In this document: piece after piece, positions 1 through 7,506 of the stretch
Layout of the letters: the number at the start of each line of letters is the position of its first letter
Numbering within the stretch: position 1 is the first letter of the stretch
Assembly: GCF_030518195.1 (NCBI RefSeq)
Contig: NZ_JAULSC010000011.1
Span: 48,268-112,267, forward strand
Direction of reading: 5' to 3'
Origin: Nocardioides cremeus
GTDB taxonomy: Bacteria; Actinomycetota; Actinomycetes; Propionibacteriales; Nocardioidaceae
DNA: 64,000 nucleotides
Notes under the pieces: model-generated
Told to the model about the DNA's origin: nothing
Databases searched by the model: none
The model's input: only the letters and a program-made list of their open reading frames with translations
Translations under genes and position numbers: made by a program

Positions 1-1
1 C

Positions 2-115
2 GTCCAGGACGGCGGCGCCGACGGTGGTGCCGAGGGCCCCGCCGACGGTGGTGCCGAGGGCACCCCGGGCGTCCAGGACGGCGGCGCCGACGGTGGAGCA
101 GACAGCTCCGCCTGA
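2..115 (+). CDS. 3' end of an unidentified upstream gene (partial)
   Basis: The window opens inside a reading frame that ends with TGA at 113-115. The visible 37 residues are low-complexity Gly/Ala/Asp/Glu, built from repeats of VQDGGADGGAEG-type units, and end in DSSA. This is an acidic disordered C-terminal tail; the folded part lies outside the window, so no function can be given. Its stop codon overlaps the start codon of the next gene by one base (TGATG), which suggests translational coupling to the cupin-family oxygenase. Confidence 0.6.
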   Translation, partial: VQDGGADGGAEGPADGGAEGTPGVQDGGADGGADSSA

Positions 116-1407
116 TGCCGCACCAGCCAGAGGACGGCAGGCCCGGGGACTCCGGGCCTGCCGTTCGCCCCGACACCACTCGGCCCGCCCCGAGCCGCCC
201 AGCCCCGAGCCGTCCAGCACTGACCCGCCTGGTCGGGGACGTCACCGACTTCGCGCAGACCTCCTGGGGCAGGGCCCCGGTCCTGCGCACCGGTGCCGAC
301 GCGGGCGCCTTCGCCGACCTGCTCACTGAGCCCGCGGTCGACGAGCTGGTGGCGCGGCGTGGGCTGCGCACGCCGTTCGTGCGGGTGGCCAAGGCCGGCT
401 CGACGCTCCCCCACAGCGCCTTCACCGCGCCGGGCGGTCTCGGCGCCGGCATCGCCGACCAGGTCAGCGACGACAAGCTGAGCGCGCTCTTCGCGGCCGG
501 CTCCACCATCGTGCTGCAGGGGCTGCACCGGGTGTGGCCGCCCGTCCTCGACTTCTGCCAGCAGCTCGCCGCCGACCTGGGCCACCCGGTGCAGGCCAAC
601 GCCTACGTCACCCCGCCCCAGAACCAGGGCTTCGACGACCACTACGACGTGCACGACGTCTTCGTGCTGCAGGTCGCCGGGCGCAAGAAGTGGTCGATCC
701 ACGCGCCCGTGCACGAGGCGCCGCTGCGCGACCAGCCATGGACCGACCGCCGCGACGAGGTCCGGCGCGCCGCCGAGCAGGAACCGGTCATCGAGACGGT
801 GCTCGAGCCCGGCGACGCGCTCTACCTGCCCCGCGGCTACCTGCACTCCGCGACCGCCCTGGGCGGCGTGACCGTGCACCTCACGCTCGGCGTGCACAGC
901 TGGACCCGGTACGCCGTCGCCGAGGAGCTGGTCGCGCTGGCCCTCGAGCGGCTCGCCGACGACGAGGAGGCCCGCGGCTCCCTTCCGCTGGGCACCTCCC
1001 TGGCCGGTGACGACCTCGACCTCGACCTGGTCGGCAAGCGGCTGCGCGAGGTGCTCGGGTCGGTCGACGCCGACGACGTGGCGCAGCGCCTGCAAGCGAA
1101 GCGGCGCGGCGCGCAGCGCGCCGCTCCCCTGGGTCCGCTCGCCCAGCACGTGCTGGCCGCCGCGCTGACCGACGCGACCACCCTGCGGCTGCGCGAGCAC
1201 CTCGACGCCACGCTCACCGACACACCGCTCACCGACACCGTGCTCACCGACACCGTGCTCACCACCCGCGCCGGCAGCGTGCCGGTCGGCCAGGTCCCCG
1301 CGCCCGCGCTGCGCCGGCTGCTCGACGGGGACGTCGTCACGGTCGCCGACCTGGGGCGCGAGCCCGCCCGCGAGCTGGTCGAGGCGGGACTGGTCGTCGC
1401 CGGATGA
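115..1407 (+). CDS. JmjC/cupin_4 family oxygenase (ribosomal oxygenase-like)
   Basis: A 430-residue protein of the cupin_4/JmjC fold, the family of Fe(II)/2-oxoglutarate oxygenases that includes the ribosomal-protein hydroxylase YcfD. The iron ligands are visible as the HYD motif (H176, D178) within QGFDDHYDVHDVFVLQ and the distal histidine near 244 in LPRGYLHS; GRKKW follows as in YcfD-like proteins. Residues 1-38 are Pro/Ser/Arg-rich and may be disordered, so a later start is possible. The C-terminal third has a short LTDT repeat. It overlaps the genes on both sides (TGATG upstream, ATGA downstream), so the three genes are probably one operon. The substrate cannot be deduced; hydroxylation of a ribosomal protein is the family precedent only. 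Confidence 0.75.
   Translation: MPHQPEDGRPGDSGPAVRPDTTRPAPSRPAPSRPALTRLVGDVTDFAQTSWGRAPVLRTGADAGAFADLLTEPAVDELVARRGLRTPFVRVAKAGSTLPHSAFTAPGGLGAGIADQVSDDKLSALFAAGSTIVLQGLHRVWPPVLDFCQQLAADLGHPVQANAYVTPPQNQGFDDHYDVHDVFVLQVAGRKKWSIHAPVHEAPLRDQPWTDRRDEVRRAAEQEPVIETVLEPGDALYLPRGYLHSATALGGVTVHLTLGVHSWTRYAVAEELVALALERLADDEEARGSLPLGTSLAGDDLDLDLVGKRLREVLGSVDADDVAQRLQAKRRGAQRAAPLGPLAQHVLAAALTDATTLRLREHLDATLTDTPLTDTVLTDTVLTTRAGSVPVGQVPAPALRRLLDGDVVTVADLGREPARELVEAGLVVAG
1213..1263 (+). repeat. 15-bp tandem repeat inside the cupin gene
   Basis: About 3.4 copies of the 15-bp unit CTCACCGACACCGTG, encoding LTDT(V/P) repeats. It is in frame with the gene, so slippage would change the length without a frameshift. 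Confidence 0.8.
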
Positions 1408-2291
1408 GCCTCCGGTGCTCGGACGAGGCCGAGCTGCGCGACGACCCGATGCTCGGCACCGCTCCCCCACAACGTGACTGGCTGCTGGTCGAGCACCCGG
1501 GCCCGTGGCCGGTGACCGCGCCGTTCGGCGCCGACCTGTCCACCGCGCTGCTGCGCGAGCTCGGCCACCCCGAGCTGCGGACCCTGTTCATCCGACGCCA
1601 CGGCCGCGACGGCGCGGCCGACCGGTTGACCGGGCCGCGGCGCTGGTACCGGAGCCACGGCGGCCGGTTGCGCACCGGCCTGTGGCAGCGGCCCGACGAG
1701 CTGCTGGCCAGCCTCGTCCCCGACGCCGGCGAGGAGCACACGGGCCCGCTGCTCCTCGTCTGCGCTCACGGCGTCCATGACCTGTGCTGCGCAGTCAAGG
1801 GACGCCCCGTCGCCCGGGCCCTGGCGCAGCGTTGGCCCGAGGCGACGTACGAGTGCAGCCACGTCGGTGGCGACCGGTTCGCGCCCAACCTGCTGGTGCT
1901 GCCCGACCTGACCTGCTACGCCGGGATGTCACCGAGCGGGGCCGTCGCCACGGTCGAGTCCCACCTGGCCGGCCGCGTGGAGGCGACCCGGCTGCGCGGC
2001 GTCGCGGGGCTGCACCCCGCCGAGCAGGTCGCGCTCGGCGCCGTGCTCGAGCGCTGGGGCCCCGCGCCGGTCACCGCCGCCGCCCCGCGACTGGTCGAGC
2101 AGACCGGCACCTTCGACTCCGGCCGGTGGACGGTCGACGTCGTCGGCGTCGCTCCCCTGCCCGCACGCGTGCGCGTCGCGATCGAGAGCAGCCGGCGCGC
2201 CGAGGCCCGCCTGACCTGTCGGGCGACCGGACCCACCCGCGCCCTGCAGTGGGACGTCGTGTCCGCCGAGCCGGGCCCGCCCACGACGTGA
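1404..2291 (+). CDS. Sucrase/ferredoxin-like family protein
   Basis: A 295-residue protein of the sucrase/ferredoxin-like (Aim32/Apd1-type) family, thioredoxin-fold proteins thought to bind a 2Fe-2S cluster. Family signatures are the CAHGVHDLCCAVKGRPVA segment near residues 115-132 and ECSHVGGDRFAPNLLVLP near 150-167, which carry the conserved Cys and His residues. A C-terminal stretch of about 80 residues is variable. ATG overlaps the preceding stop (ATGA at 1404-1407), so it is probably co-translated with the cupin oxygenase. A redox role is inferred from the family; no partner or reaction is evident. It converges with dedA 16 bp downstream. Confidence 0.75.
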   Translation: MSLRCSDEAELRDDPMLGTAPPQRDWLLVEHPGPWPVTAPFGADLSTALLRELGHPELRTLFIRRHGRDGAADRLTGPRRWYRSHGGRLRTGLWQRPDELLASLVPDAGEEHTGPLLLVCAHGVHDLCCAVKGRPVARALAQRWPEATYECSHVGGDRFAPNLLVLPDLTCYAGMSPSGAVATVESHLAGRVEATRLRGVAGLHPAEQVALGAVLERWGPAPVTAAAPRLVEQTGTFDSGRWTVDVVGVAPLPARVRVAIESSRRAEARLTCRATGPTRALQWDVVSAEPGPPTT

Positions 2292-2307
2292 CCGGCACCG
2301 GCGGCCG

Positions 2308-2910
2308 TCAGCCCCTGCGTCGACGGCGTACGACGACGACCACGGCCACCACCAGCACGACGACCCCGAGCAGCACCCAGCTACCGATCCCGATGGCCTC
2401 GTCGATCGCCTTGAGCGAGGCACCCGCCGTGGCACCGATCGCGACGTGGGCCAGCGACCAGGCCAGGGCCCCCGTGAGGGAGGCCGCGACGAAGCGCGGG
2501 TAGCCCAGGTGCGCGGCGCCGGCCGCGACCGGCGTCAGCACCCGCACCGCGGGCAGGAACCGGGACGTGACGACGGAGCGGGCACCGTAGCGGCGCAGCA
2601 GCTCCTGGCTGCGCTCCCACTTCTCCTCGCCCAGCCGGCGACCCAGGCGCGTCTCGGGCACCCGCGAGCCGTAGCGCCGCCCGACCAGGTACCCGAAGGA
2701 GTCCCCGGCCGCTGCCGAGAGCCACACGACGCTCGTCATGGCCGCGAAGGAACCGGGGCCGTCCACCGTCGTCGCCATCACCAGGACGCCGGTCTCCCCC
2801 GGCACGAAGAAGCCCAGGCCGATGCCGGTCTCGCTGAAGGCCATGACTCCGGCCACGAGCAGGACGAGCGGTGTGGGCAGGTCGGCCAGCTGCTCGAGGA
2901 GGTCGGTCAT
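2308..2910 (-). CDS. DedA family membrane protein
   Basis: A 200-residue DedA/VTT (SNARE-associated Golgi) membrane protein. The family pattern is clear: an N-terminal hydrophobic segment, the FFVPGETGVLV re-entrant motif near residue 35, the GYLVGRRYG motif near 75, the RFLPAVRVLTPVAAG motif near 120, and a final hydrophobic helix followed by an Arg-rich tail. DedA proteins act in lipid translocation and membrane homeostasis, including undecaprenyl-phosphate recycling in some bacteria. It stands alone on the minus strand, 88 bp after the start-distal universal stress gene, and probably has its own promoter. Confidence 0.85.
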   Translation of the reverse strand: MTDLLEQLADLPTPLVLLVAGVMAFSETGIGLGFFVPGETGVLVMATTVDGPGSFAAMTSVVWLSAAAGDSFGYLVGRRYGSRVPETRLGRRLGEEKWERSQELLRRYGARSVVTSRFLPAVRVLTPVAAGAAHLGYPRFVAASLTGALAWSLAHVAIGATAGASLKAIDEAIGIGSWVLLGVVVLVVAVVVVVRRRRRG

Positions 2911-2978
2911 GACCGGCGCTCGTCGCCTCCTTCTCCGCGGTCCGTCGTGGCAGGTCGCATCGTGCCCAGCGTCCCCCG

Positions 2979-2984
2979 AGTGTA
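2979..2984 (-). promoter_or_regulatory. Candidate -10 element for dedA
   Basis: TACACT on the minus strand, about 69 bases before the dedA start, fits the actinobacterial TANNNT -10 pattern. No convincing -35 is visible. Confidence 0.3.
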
Positions 2985-2998
2985 GTGGCCCTGCGCCC

Positions 2999-3784
2999 CT
3001 ACGGTCCTGGGGTCGGGCCGGCTGCCGGGGCGACGAGAACGCTGCAGGGCGCGTGGTCGAGCAGTCCCCGCAGCCGCGCGTCGGGGCGGCCCCACAGCGG
3101 GGCGTGGGTGCCGCGCAGCACCACGACCAGGTCGTGCTCGTCGAGGCCCGGGAGCTCGGTCCCCGGCCGGCCGGGCAGCGTGACCTCCTCGACGGGGACG
3201 TCCCACACGGCGGCCTGTGCGGTGGCCACGTCGGCTAGCACCGAGCGCTGGCCCGCGGCGGTGCTCGCGGCCACCACGCGGGCGACCGGCGGTGCGTCCG
3301 GCCCCGGCAGCCGCTCACCGGCCGGCACCACCTCGACCAGGCACGTGGCCCGCGCGACCACCGCCGCCGTGACCCCGCCCCGCACGGCACGGACGGCCGG
3401 GGAGGCTCCCTCGGCGCCCAGCACGACCACCGCCGCGGCGTGGGCCGTGCGCAGGATGCCGTCGGTGACCGAGCCGACGTACAGCGCGGTCTGCACGGGC
3501 GGGCGGGGCCGCAGCGCCCGGGCGTGCTCGGCGGCCGCGGCGAGCACCTCGTGCTCGGCGGCCACGTGCCGGCCGACGTACTCCTCGTCGGCCCCGGTCA
3601 TCGCGCAGCGCTCCTGGTCGACGTGCAGCAGGGTGAGGGGCCCTCCGCGCCGGTCTGCCTCCTGCACCGCCCGCTCGACCACCGCCACATCGCGCGGCCA
3701 GCTGCCCACCGCAGCGACGACGCCCAGCCTCGGCCCGGTCCGGTCCGCCGCGTCCTGGGTGTCCGTCAGGTCCTCGGGGTCCAC
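2999..3784 (-). CDS. Universal stress protein, tandem-domain type
   Basis: A 261-residue universal stress protein. The first half has the USP fold pattern (LGVVAAVGSWP strand, central LTLLHVDQE, then VVVLGAEGASP and a terminal strand), and the second half from about residue 155 looks like a diverged second USP domain ending in APCSVLVAPA. USPs bind nucleotides and act in stress or dormancy responses. It lies 30 bp after the P450 gene on the same strand and may be co-transcribed. However, a DosR-like box at 3864-3877 lies 80 bp upstream of its start, inside the P450 gene, which suggests separate hypoxia/dormancy-type control. Confidence 0.75.
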   Translation of the reverse strand: MDPEDLTDTQDAADRTGPRLGVVAAVGSWPRDVAVVERAVQEADRRGGPLTLLHVDQERCAMTGADEEYVGRHVAAEHEVLAAAAEHARALRPRPPVQTALYVGSVTDGILRTAHAAAVVVLGAEGASPAVRAVRGGVTAAVVARATCLVEVVPAGERLPGPDAPPVARVVAASTAAGQRSVLADVATAQAAVWDVPVEEVTLPGRPGTELPGLDEHDLVVVLRGTHAPLWGRPDARLRGLLDHAPCSVLVAPAAGPTPGP

Positions 3785-3814
3785 CGTGCCTCCCTCGCGC
3801 CGCTCGCGGCCTGC

Positions 3815-5098
3815 TCAGCCGTCCTCGCCGGCCACGATGCCTGCCCGCCGGCGCTGCGGAGCAGGGTCGTTGGTCCCGGACCGGCCGGGCCCGACCTGCA
3901 GCACCAGCCCGCCCTCGGGCAGCGTCGGGATGCGGTGCCGGTCGACGTACGTCGTCGCGGCGGCGCGCAGGTCGAGCCCGCACAGCACCCGGGTCGTCTC
4001 GGCCAGCAGTGCCACGGTGCTCGGCTCGCCCGGGCACCGGTGCCCCGCGTCGACCTCGCCGCCGCCCTGCGGCACGTAGGACCACGCGTCGGGCTCCTCG
4101 GCGAAGCGCTGGGGCCGGAGCTCGTCGGGGTCGGGGAAGCTCGCGGGCCAGGTGTCGGTGGCCGGGACGTCGAGGAGCACCCGGTCGCCGGGGCGCAGGT
4201 CCACTGCGCCGAGCCTGGCCGGACGCACCACCAACCCGGTCAGGGCCGGCACGAACGGGGCCAGCCTCCGCACCTCGTGCCCGAACGCCACGTGCTCGCG
4301 GCGGTCGTCGCCCAGCGAGGCCGCCAGGTCGGGTCGCAGCACCAGCTCGCGCGCCGCGAAGGTCGCCAGCCACGCCACCGCGACCGTGGGCCGCAGCACG
4401 TTGAGCAGCTCGACGCCGGCGACCCGGGACGGCAGCGCCGCACCCTCGCCGACCGCGAGCCGGTGCAGCAGCGTGCCGGGCGGCGGCGACACGCGCCCGT
4501 GCCGCACGTCGCGGACCAGCCGGGCCGCCCACCGGTCGAGACGGGCCCGCTGCAGCACCGCCCGGGCGTACGCCGCTCCCGCGAAGCCGAAGCCGTCGAC
4601 CACGACGGCCAGGTCGCGGGCGACCCGGTCGGCCGCCGGCCGGGACAGCTCGACCCCGGCGACCCGCAGGACGCTGCGCCCGTAGACACCCACGAGCTCC
4701 TCGAAGACCCGCACCCGGGCGCCGGGCCAGCCGGCGGTGACCGTGTCGAGCTCGTGGCCCACCTCGCCGGCGAGCCGCTCCACCCAGGGGCGGTCCAGGA
4801 GGTCGAGGAACATGCCCTTGCGCCGGCGGTGCTCGGCACCGTCGAGACCGTGCACGGCGCCACGGCCGAACAGCACGTCGGCCAGCGGCCGGGGCACCGC
4901 GCCCTGCCGGCGGACCACGTCGGGGTCGTAGAACAGCCGCACCCCCTCGGGCCCCCGCACCAGCACGGTGCGGCGCCCCAGGAGACGGGCGGTGGTGGCC
5001 ACCTCGTCGCCCGACCAGCGCTGCGGCAGGGCGTCGTACCCCTGCCGCAGCAGCGACCAGGCGAGGTCGTCGCGCACGAGGGCGAGCGGGTTGTTCAC
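3815..5098 (-). CDS. CYP152-type cytochrome P450 peroxygenase
   Basis: A 427-residue P450, read from the GTG that overlaps the preceding stop (GTGA). The heme-ligand segment is PQGGGEVDAGHRCPGE with Cys355, and the I-helix has LLNVLRPTVAVAW with Arg236-Pro237. Both are hallmarks of the CYP152 family (P450 BS-beta, SP-alpha, OleT), in which the usual acid-alcohol pair is replaced by Arg-Pro and H2O2 drives fatty-acid alpha/beta hydroxylation or decarboxylation without a redox partner. No ferredoxin or reductase gene is adjacent, which agrees. Whether it hydroxylates or decarboxylates cannot be read from sequence. It is translationally coupled to the LLM oxidoreductase. An open frame extends further 5' but only as antisense-like sequence through the LLM gene. 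Confidence 0.85.
   Translation of the reverse strand: MNNPLALVRDDLAWSLLRQGYDALPQRWSGDEVATTARLLGRRTVLVRGPEGVRLFYDPDVVRRQGAVPRPLADVLFGRGAVHGLDGAEHRRRKGMFLDLLDRPWVERLAGEVGHELDTVTAGWPGARVRVFEELVGVYGRSVLRVAGVELSRPAADRVARDLAVVVDGFGFAGAAYARAVLQRARLDRWAARLVRDVRHGRVSPPPGTLLHRLAVGEGAALPSRVAGVELLNVLRPTVAVAWLATFAARELVLRPDLAASLGDDRREHVAFGHEVRRLAPFVPALTGLVVRPARLGAVDLRPGDRVLLDVPATDTWPASFPDPDELRPQRFAEEPDAWSYVPQGGGEVDAGHRCPGEPSTVALLAETTRVLCGLDLRAAATTYVDRHRIPTLPEGGLVLQVGPGRSGTNDPAPQRRRAGIVAGEDG
3864..3877 (-). promoter_or_regulatory. DosR-like box upstream of the first universal stress gene
   Basis: GGGTCGTTGGTCCC matches 12 of 14 positions of the exact palindrome seen at 52584 and 57730. It ends about 80 bp before the universal stress gene start, although it lies inside the 3' end of the P450 gene. 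Confidence 0.45.
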
Positions 5099-6057
5099 CC
5101 GCCGACCTCGGAGCGCACCTTCGGCAGCACCTCGGCGCCGTAGGCCCGGATCATGTCGGCGTAGTGCGGGCCCATGTTGGCGACGTACACCTCGTCGTAG
5201 CCGGCCTCGACGTAGCCGAGGAGCTGCTGCACGTGCGGGTCGATGTCGGGGCCGGCGACGGTGTTCTCGGAGGTCGACTCGCGGGTCACCAGCTCGGTGG
5301 CCTGCTCGAAGTGGCGCACCGACGGCAGCACCTGGGCCAGCTCGCCGGGCAGCCCCGCGTGCGGCCACAGGCGCCAAGCCAGGTCGACGCCCTCGTCCCT
5401 GGTCGGCGCCCAGGCCGCCTTGCAGCCGCCCTGGGCGGGCAGCCCGCCGCTGGCCTCCTTGAAGCGCTGGACCAGGTCGGGCGAGGGGGAGGTCCCCACG
5501 AAGCCGTCGCCGATGCGGGCCGCGAGGTCGGTCGACTTGGGGCCGAACCCGCTGACGTAGATCGACGGCGGCTCCTCGGGGATGGTGTAGATGCGGGCGT
5601 TCTCGACCGCGTAGTGGCGCCCCCGCGTGGTCACGAAGTCGCCCTCCCACAGGCGGCGGATCAGCGCGACCGCCTCCTCGAGCATCTCGGCGCGCACGTC
5701 CCAGGAGGGCCAGGCGTCGCCGAGGACGTGCTCGTTGAGGGCTTCACCGGTGCCGACGCCCAGCGTGAACCGCCCGCCGAGCTGCACCGCGGCGGTGGCC
5801 GCGGCCTGCGCGACCACTGCCGGATGCATCCTGATGGTCGGGCAGGTCACCGCCGTGGTGACCGGCAGCGAGCATGCCTGCGACAGCGCCCCGATCACGC
5901 CCCACACCAGCGGGGACTGGCCCTGCTGGTCGTTCCAGGGGTGGAAGTGGTCGCTGATCCACAACGCCTCGAAGCCGGCCTGCTCGGCGAGCACCGCCTG
6001 CTCGACCAGCTCGGCGGGTCCGTACTCCTCGGTGGAGAGGAAGTAGCCGATGCGCAC
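5095..6057 (-). CDS. F420-dependent LLM-class oxidoreductase (G6PDH-like subgroup)
   Basis: A 320-residue luciferase-like monooxygenase-fold protein of the TIGR03557-type subgroup, which resembles F420-dependent glucose-6-phosphate dehydrogenase. Characteristic features are the N-terminal MRIGYFLSTEEYGP, the WISDHFHPWNDQQGQSP segment near residue 35, the TLGVGTGEALNEHVLG segment near 100 and a substrate loop near 165-200. These proteins carry hydride between coenzyme F420 and a small organic substrate. It begins a minus-strand run and overlaps the P450 by four bases. Coupling an F420 enzyme to a lipid peroxygenase suggests a shared oxidation pathway, but the substrate is unknown. Confidence 0.8.
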   Translation of the reverse strand: MRIGYFLSTEEYGPAELVEQAVLAEQAGFEALWISDHFHPWNDQQGQSPLVWGVIGALSQACSLPVTTAVTCPTIRMHPAVVAQAAATAAVQLGGRFTLGVGTGEALNEHVLGDAWPSWDVRAEMLEEAVALIRRLWEGDFVTTRGRHYAVENARIYTIPEEPPSIYVSGFGPKSTDLAARIGDGFVGTSPSPDLVQRFKEASGGLPAQGGCKAAWAPTRDEGVDLAWRLWPHAGLPGELAQVLPSVRHFEQATELVTRESTSENTVAGPDIDPHVQQLLGYVEAGYDEVYVANMGPHYADMIRAYGAEVLPKVRSEVGG

Positions 6058-6067
6058 GCGGGCCTCC

Positions 6068-6340
6068 TCAGTGGTTGCGCAGGGCGTCGACGAGCTCGTC
6101 CTTGGTCATCGAGGACCGGCCCTCGATGTCGAGCTCGCGGGCGCGCTCCTGCAGGTCGTCCACCGTCCAGTCCTCGTAGGAGCCCGACTTGCCTCCCTTG
6201 CGGCCGGTCGTCGATCGCGACTGGTTGGCCGAGGCGTTGGCGATGCGCGCGGACTTCTCCTTGCTGTTGCCCTCGTCGCGCAGCTTCTCGTAGAGCTCGT
6301 CGTCCTTGACGCTGGGTCCGGGTTCCTGGCCTCCGGGCAC
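6068..6340 (-). CDS. Small Rho-N-like (DUF7218-type) protein
   Basis: A 90-residue hydrophilic protein. The N-terminal half (KDDELYEKLRDEGNSKEKSA, then RIANASANQ) and the Lys/Ser/Gly-rich middle with TGRKGGKSG match a small actinobacterial family now labelled DUF7218. The C-terminal part (WTVDDLQERARELDIEG, then MTKDELVDALR) is a SAP/Rho N-terminal-like helix-extended-loop-helix that can bind nucleic acid. A role as a small nucleic-acid-associated protein is inferred from that motif only. It sits 10 bp before the LLM gene start and 42 bp after the ferritin-like gene. Confidence 0.65.
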   Translation of the reverse strand: MPGGQEPGPSVKDDELYEKLRDEGNSKEKSARIANASANQSRSTTGRKGGKSGSYEDWTVDDLQERARELDIEGRSSMTKDELVDALRNH

Positions 6341-6382
6341 GGTTCTCTCCTCTGCTGGTCGGGTCGGGACGGGGTACGTCGT

Positions 6383-6619
6383 CTACTGCGGGCTGGTGAC
6401 GTCGACGCCACCGAGCTCGCGGAGCAGGGTGTGGCAGCGGTGGGCCCGCTCCTGGTCCTGCTCCATCACCTCGCGGAAGAAGTCGGCGACCTCCTGCTTG
6501 CCCGCGTTCTCGGCGTCGCGCACGTACTGGCCGTAGTCGTGGCCCGCCTTGAGCGCGTGGTACTGCACCGAGATCAGGTCGAAGACGACGTCGTCGAATC
6601 CGGTCTCACCTGTGGCCAT
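6383..6619 (-). CDS. Small ferritin-like/rubrerythrin-like protein
   Basis: A 78-residue helical protein read from the ATG at 6619, which is preceded by a good AAGGAGG ribosome-binding site. The frame stays open upstream, but that extension lacks one. The sequence HALKAGHDYGQYVRDAENAG followed by EVADFFREVMEQDQERAHR resembles half of a ferritin-like four-helix bundle, with Glu and His residues placed as in metal-binding helices. At this length it would have to dimerise. An iron or oxidative-stress role is plausible and unproven. Confidence 0.6.
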   Translation of the reverse strand: MATGETGFDDVVFDLISVQYHALKAGHDYGQYVRDAENAGKQEVADFFREVMEQDQERAHRCHTLLRELGGVDVTSPQ

Positions 6620-6659
6620 GCTGGTCCTCCTTGAGGTCAGGGTCGGGGTGGTGGTCACC

Positions 6660-7013
6660 TCAGCGGCGCGGCTGCGCCGGGTTGGTCGGGACGCCCTGCG
6701 AGGGCGGGTTCTGCGGTGGTCCCTCGGTCTGCGGGGACGCCTGGTGCGGCGAGGGGTTCTGGCCGACCTGGTCGACGCGGGGCGCCGTGGGGTCGGGGCC
6801 CTCGCCGGGAGCCGGCTCGGCGCCGGGGTCCTCGCGCAGCTGGTTCCGGCGCTGCTCGAGCAGCACGATCGCCGCCGGACGGGCGGCGTAGGCCCGCTCG
6901 TGCTCGAGCAGGCGCTCCACGGACTCGGCGTCGAGTCCCTGCAGCCGGTGCTCGATGTCGCTGAGCAGCAGGTGGTCGTAGTCGGGGATGGGCAAGCCCT
7001 CCGAATGCGTCAT
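6660..7013 (-). CDS. Conserved small protein, PDYDHL-domain with Pro-rich tail
   Basis: A 117-residue protein. Residues 5-55 (PIPDYDHLLLSDIEHRLQGL, then LLEHERAYAARPAAIVLLE) form a compact helical domain that recurs in short actinobacterial proteins, sometimes labelled DUF8129. The remainder is a disordered Pro/Gln/Asp-rich tail. Two adjacent ATG codons follow AGGAGG; the second gives the better spacing and is chosen here. The function is unknown. It lies in a row of small minus-strand genes between the LLM cluster and the MFS exporter. Confidence 0.6.
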   Translation of the reverse strand: MTHSEGLPIPDYDHLLLSDIEHRLQGLDAESVERLLEHERAYAARPAAIVLLEQRRNQLREDPGAEPAPGEGPDPTAPRVDQVGQNPSPHQASPQTEGPPQNPPSQGVPTNPAQPRR

Positions 7014-7095
7014 CATCGCCTCCTGGTGGATCGGCTTCCGACACCTCCACAGGTAGCCAACGTGCCGCCCGGCTACTCCGCCCGTTGGGGTGAGA

Positions 7096-7290
7096 TCACC
7101 TCGGGTCGTCGGGCCGGTCCTCCGTCTCAGGGCTCTGCTCAGGGTCGGGCGTCGCCGCCGCAGCGTCACGGCGGTCGGCGGCCTGCTCGTGCAGGTCGCG
7201 CTCGATCTGCTTGGCGCGCGGGCGCTCGAACAGCAGGATGGCGGCGGCCACGGCCAGCAGCACCACGATGGTCAGGACGAGCTCGAACAC
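7096..7290 (-). CDS. Small single-span membrane protein
   Basis: A 64-residue protein starting at GTG 7290 behind GAGGAGGACACC. An N-terminal transmembrane helix (VLTIVVLLAVAAAILLFE) is followed by an acidic, Arg-rich, probably disordered cytoplasmic tail. No family is recognised. It is the first gene of the minus-strand small-gene row and diverges from the MFS exporter. Confidence 0.5.
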   Translation of the reverse strand: MFELVLTIVVLLAVAAAILLFERPRAKQIERDLHEQAADRRDAAAATPDPEQSPETEDRPDDPR

Positions 7291-7467
7291 GGTGTCCTCC
7301 TCGACGGTCGTCGTCCCGTCCGGGTACCCGATGGGTGTCGGCGTCACACATCGGTGGAGCCCGCACCGGACGTCGTACGGCCGGGAGGTCCACTCGTGCC
7401 AGACGTATGACGTCCGCGGCTCGCGGCGCTGCCGGCTCCCCTCGACCGAGTCCAGGGCAGGGGTGGC

Positions 7468-7473
7468 TAGGGT
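7468..7473 (+). promoter_or_regulatory. -10 element of the MFS transcript
   Basis: TAGGGT on the plus strand. A GTG lies six bases downstream at 7480, the usual geometry of a leaderless actinobacterial transcript. Confidence 0.5.
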
Positions 7474-7479
7474 CGAGCC

Positions 7480-7506
7480 GTGAGTCACCAGGCACGCGGC
7501 GGATGA
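7480..7506 (+). other. Possible leaderless 8-codon upstream ORF
   Basis: GTG at 7480 sits where transcription from the TAGGGT element should begin. It opens an eight-codon frame (MSHQARGG) whose TGA overlaps the MFS start as ATGA. Translation of this frame would deliver ribosomes to the exporter start, which itself lacks a clear ribosome-binding site. This is an inference from spacing. Confidence 0.35.

Noticed and set aside
5099..5650. N-terminal extension of the P450 to 5650
   Set aside because: The extra residues are antisense-like sequence overlapping the LLM gene; GTGA coupling at 5098 gives a normal CYP152 length.
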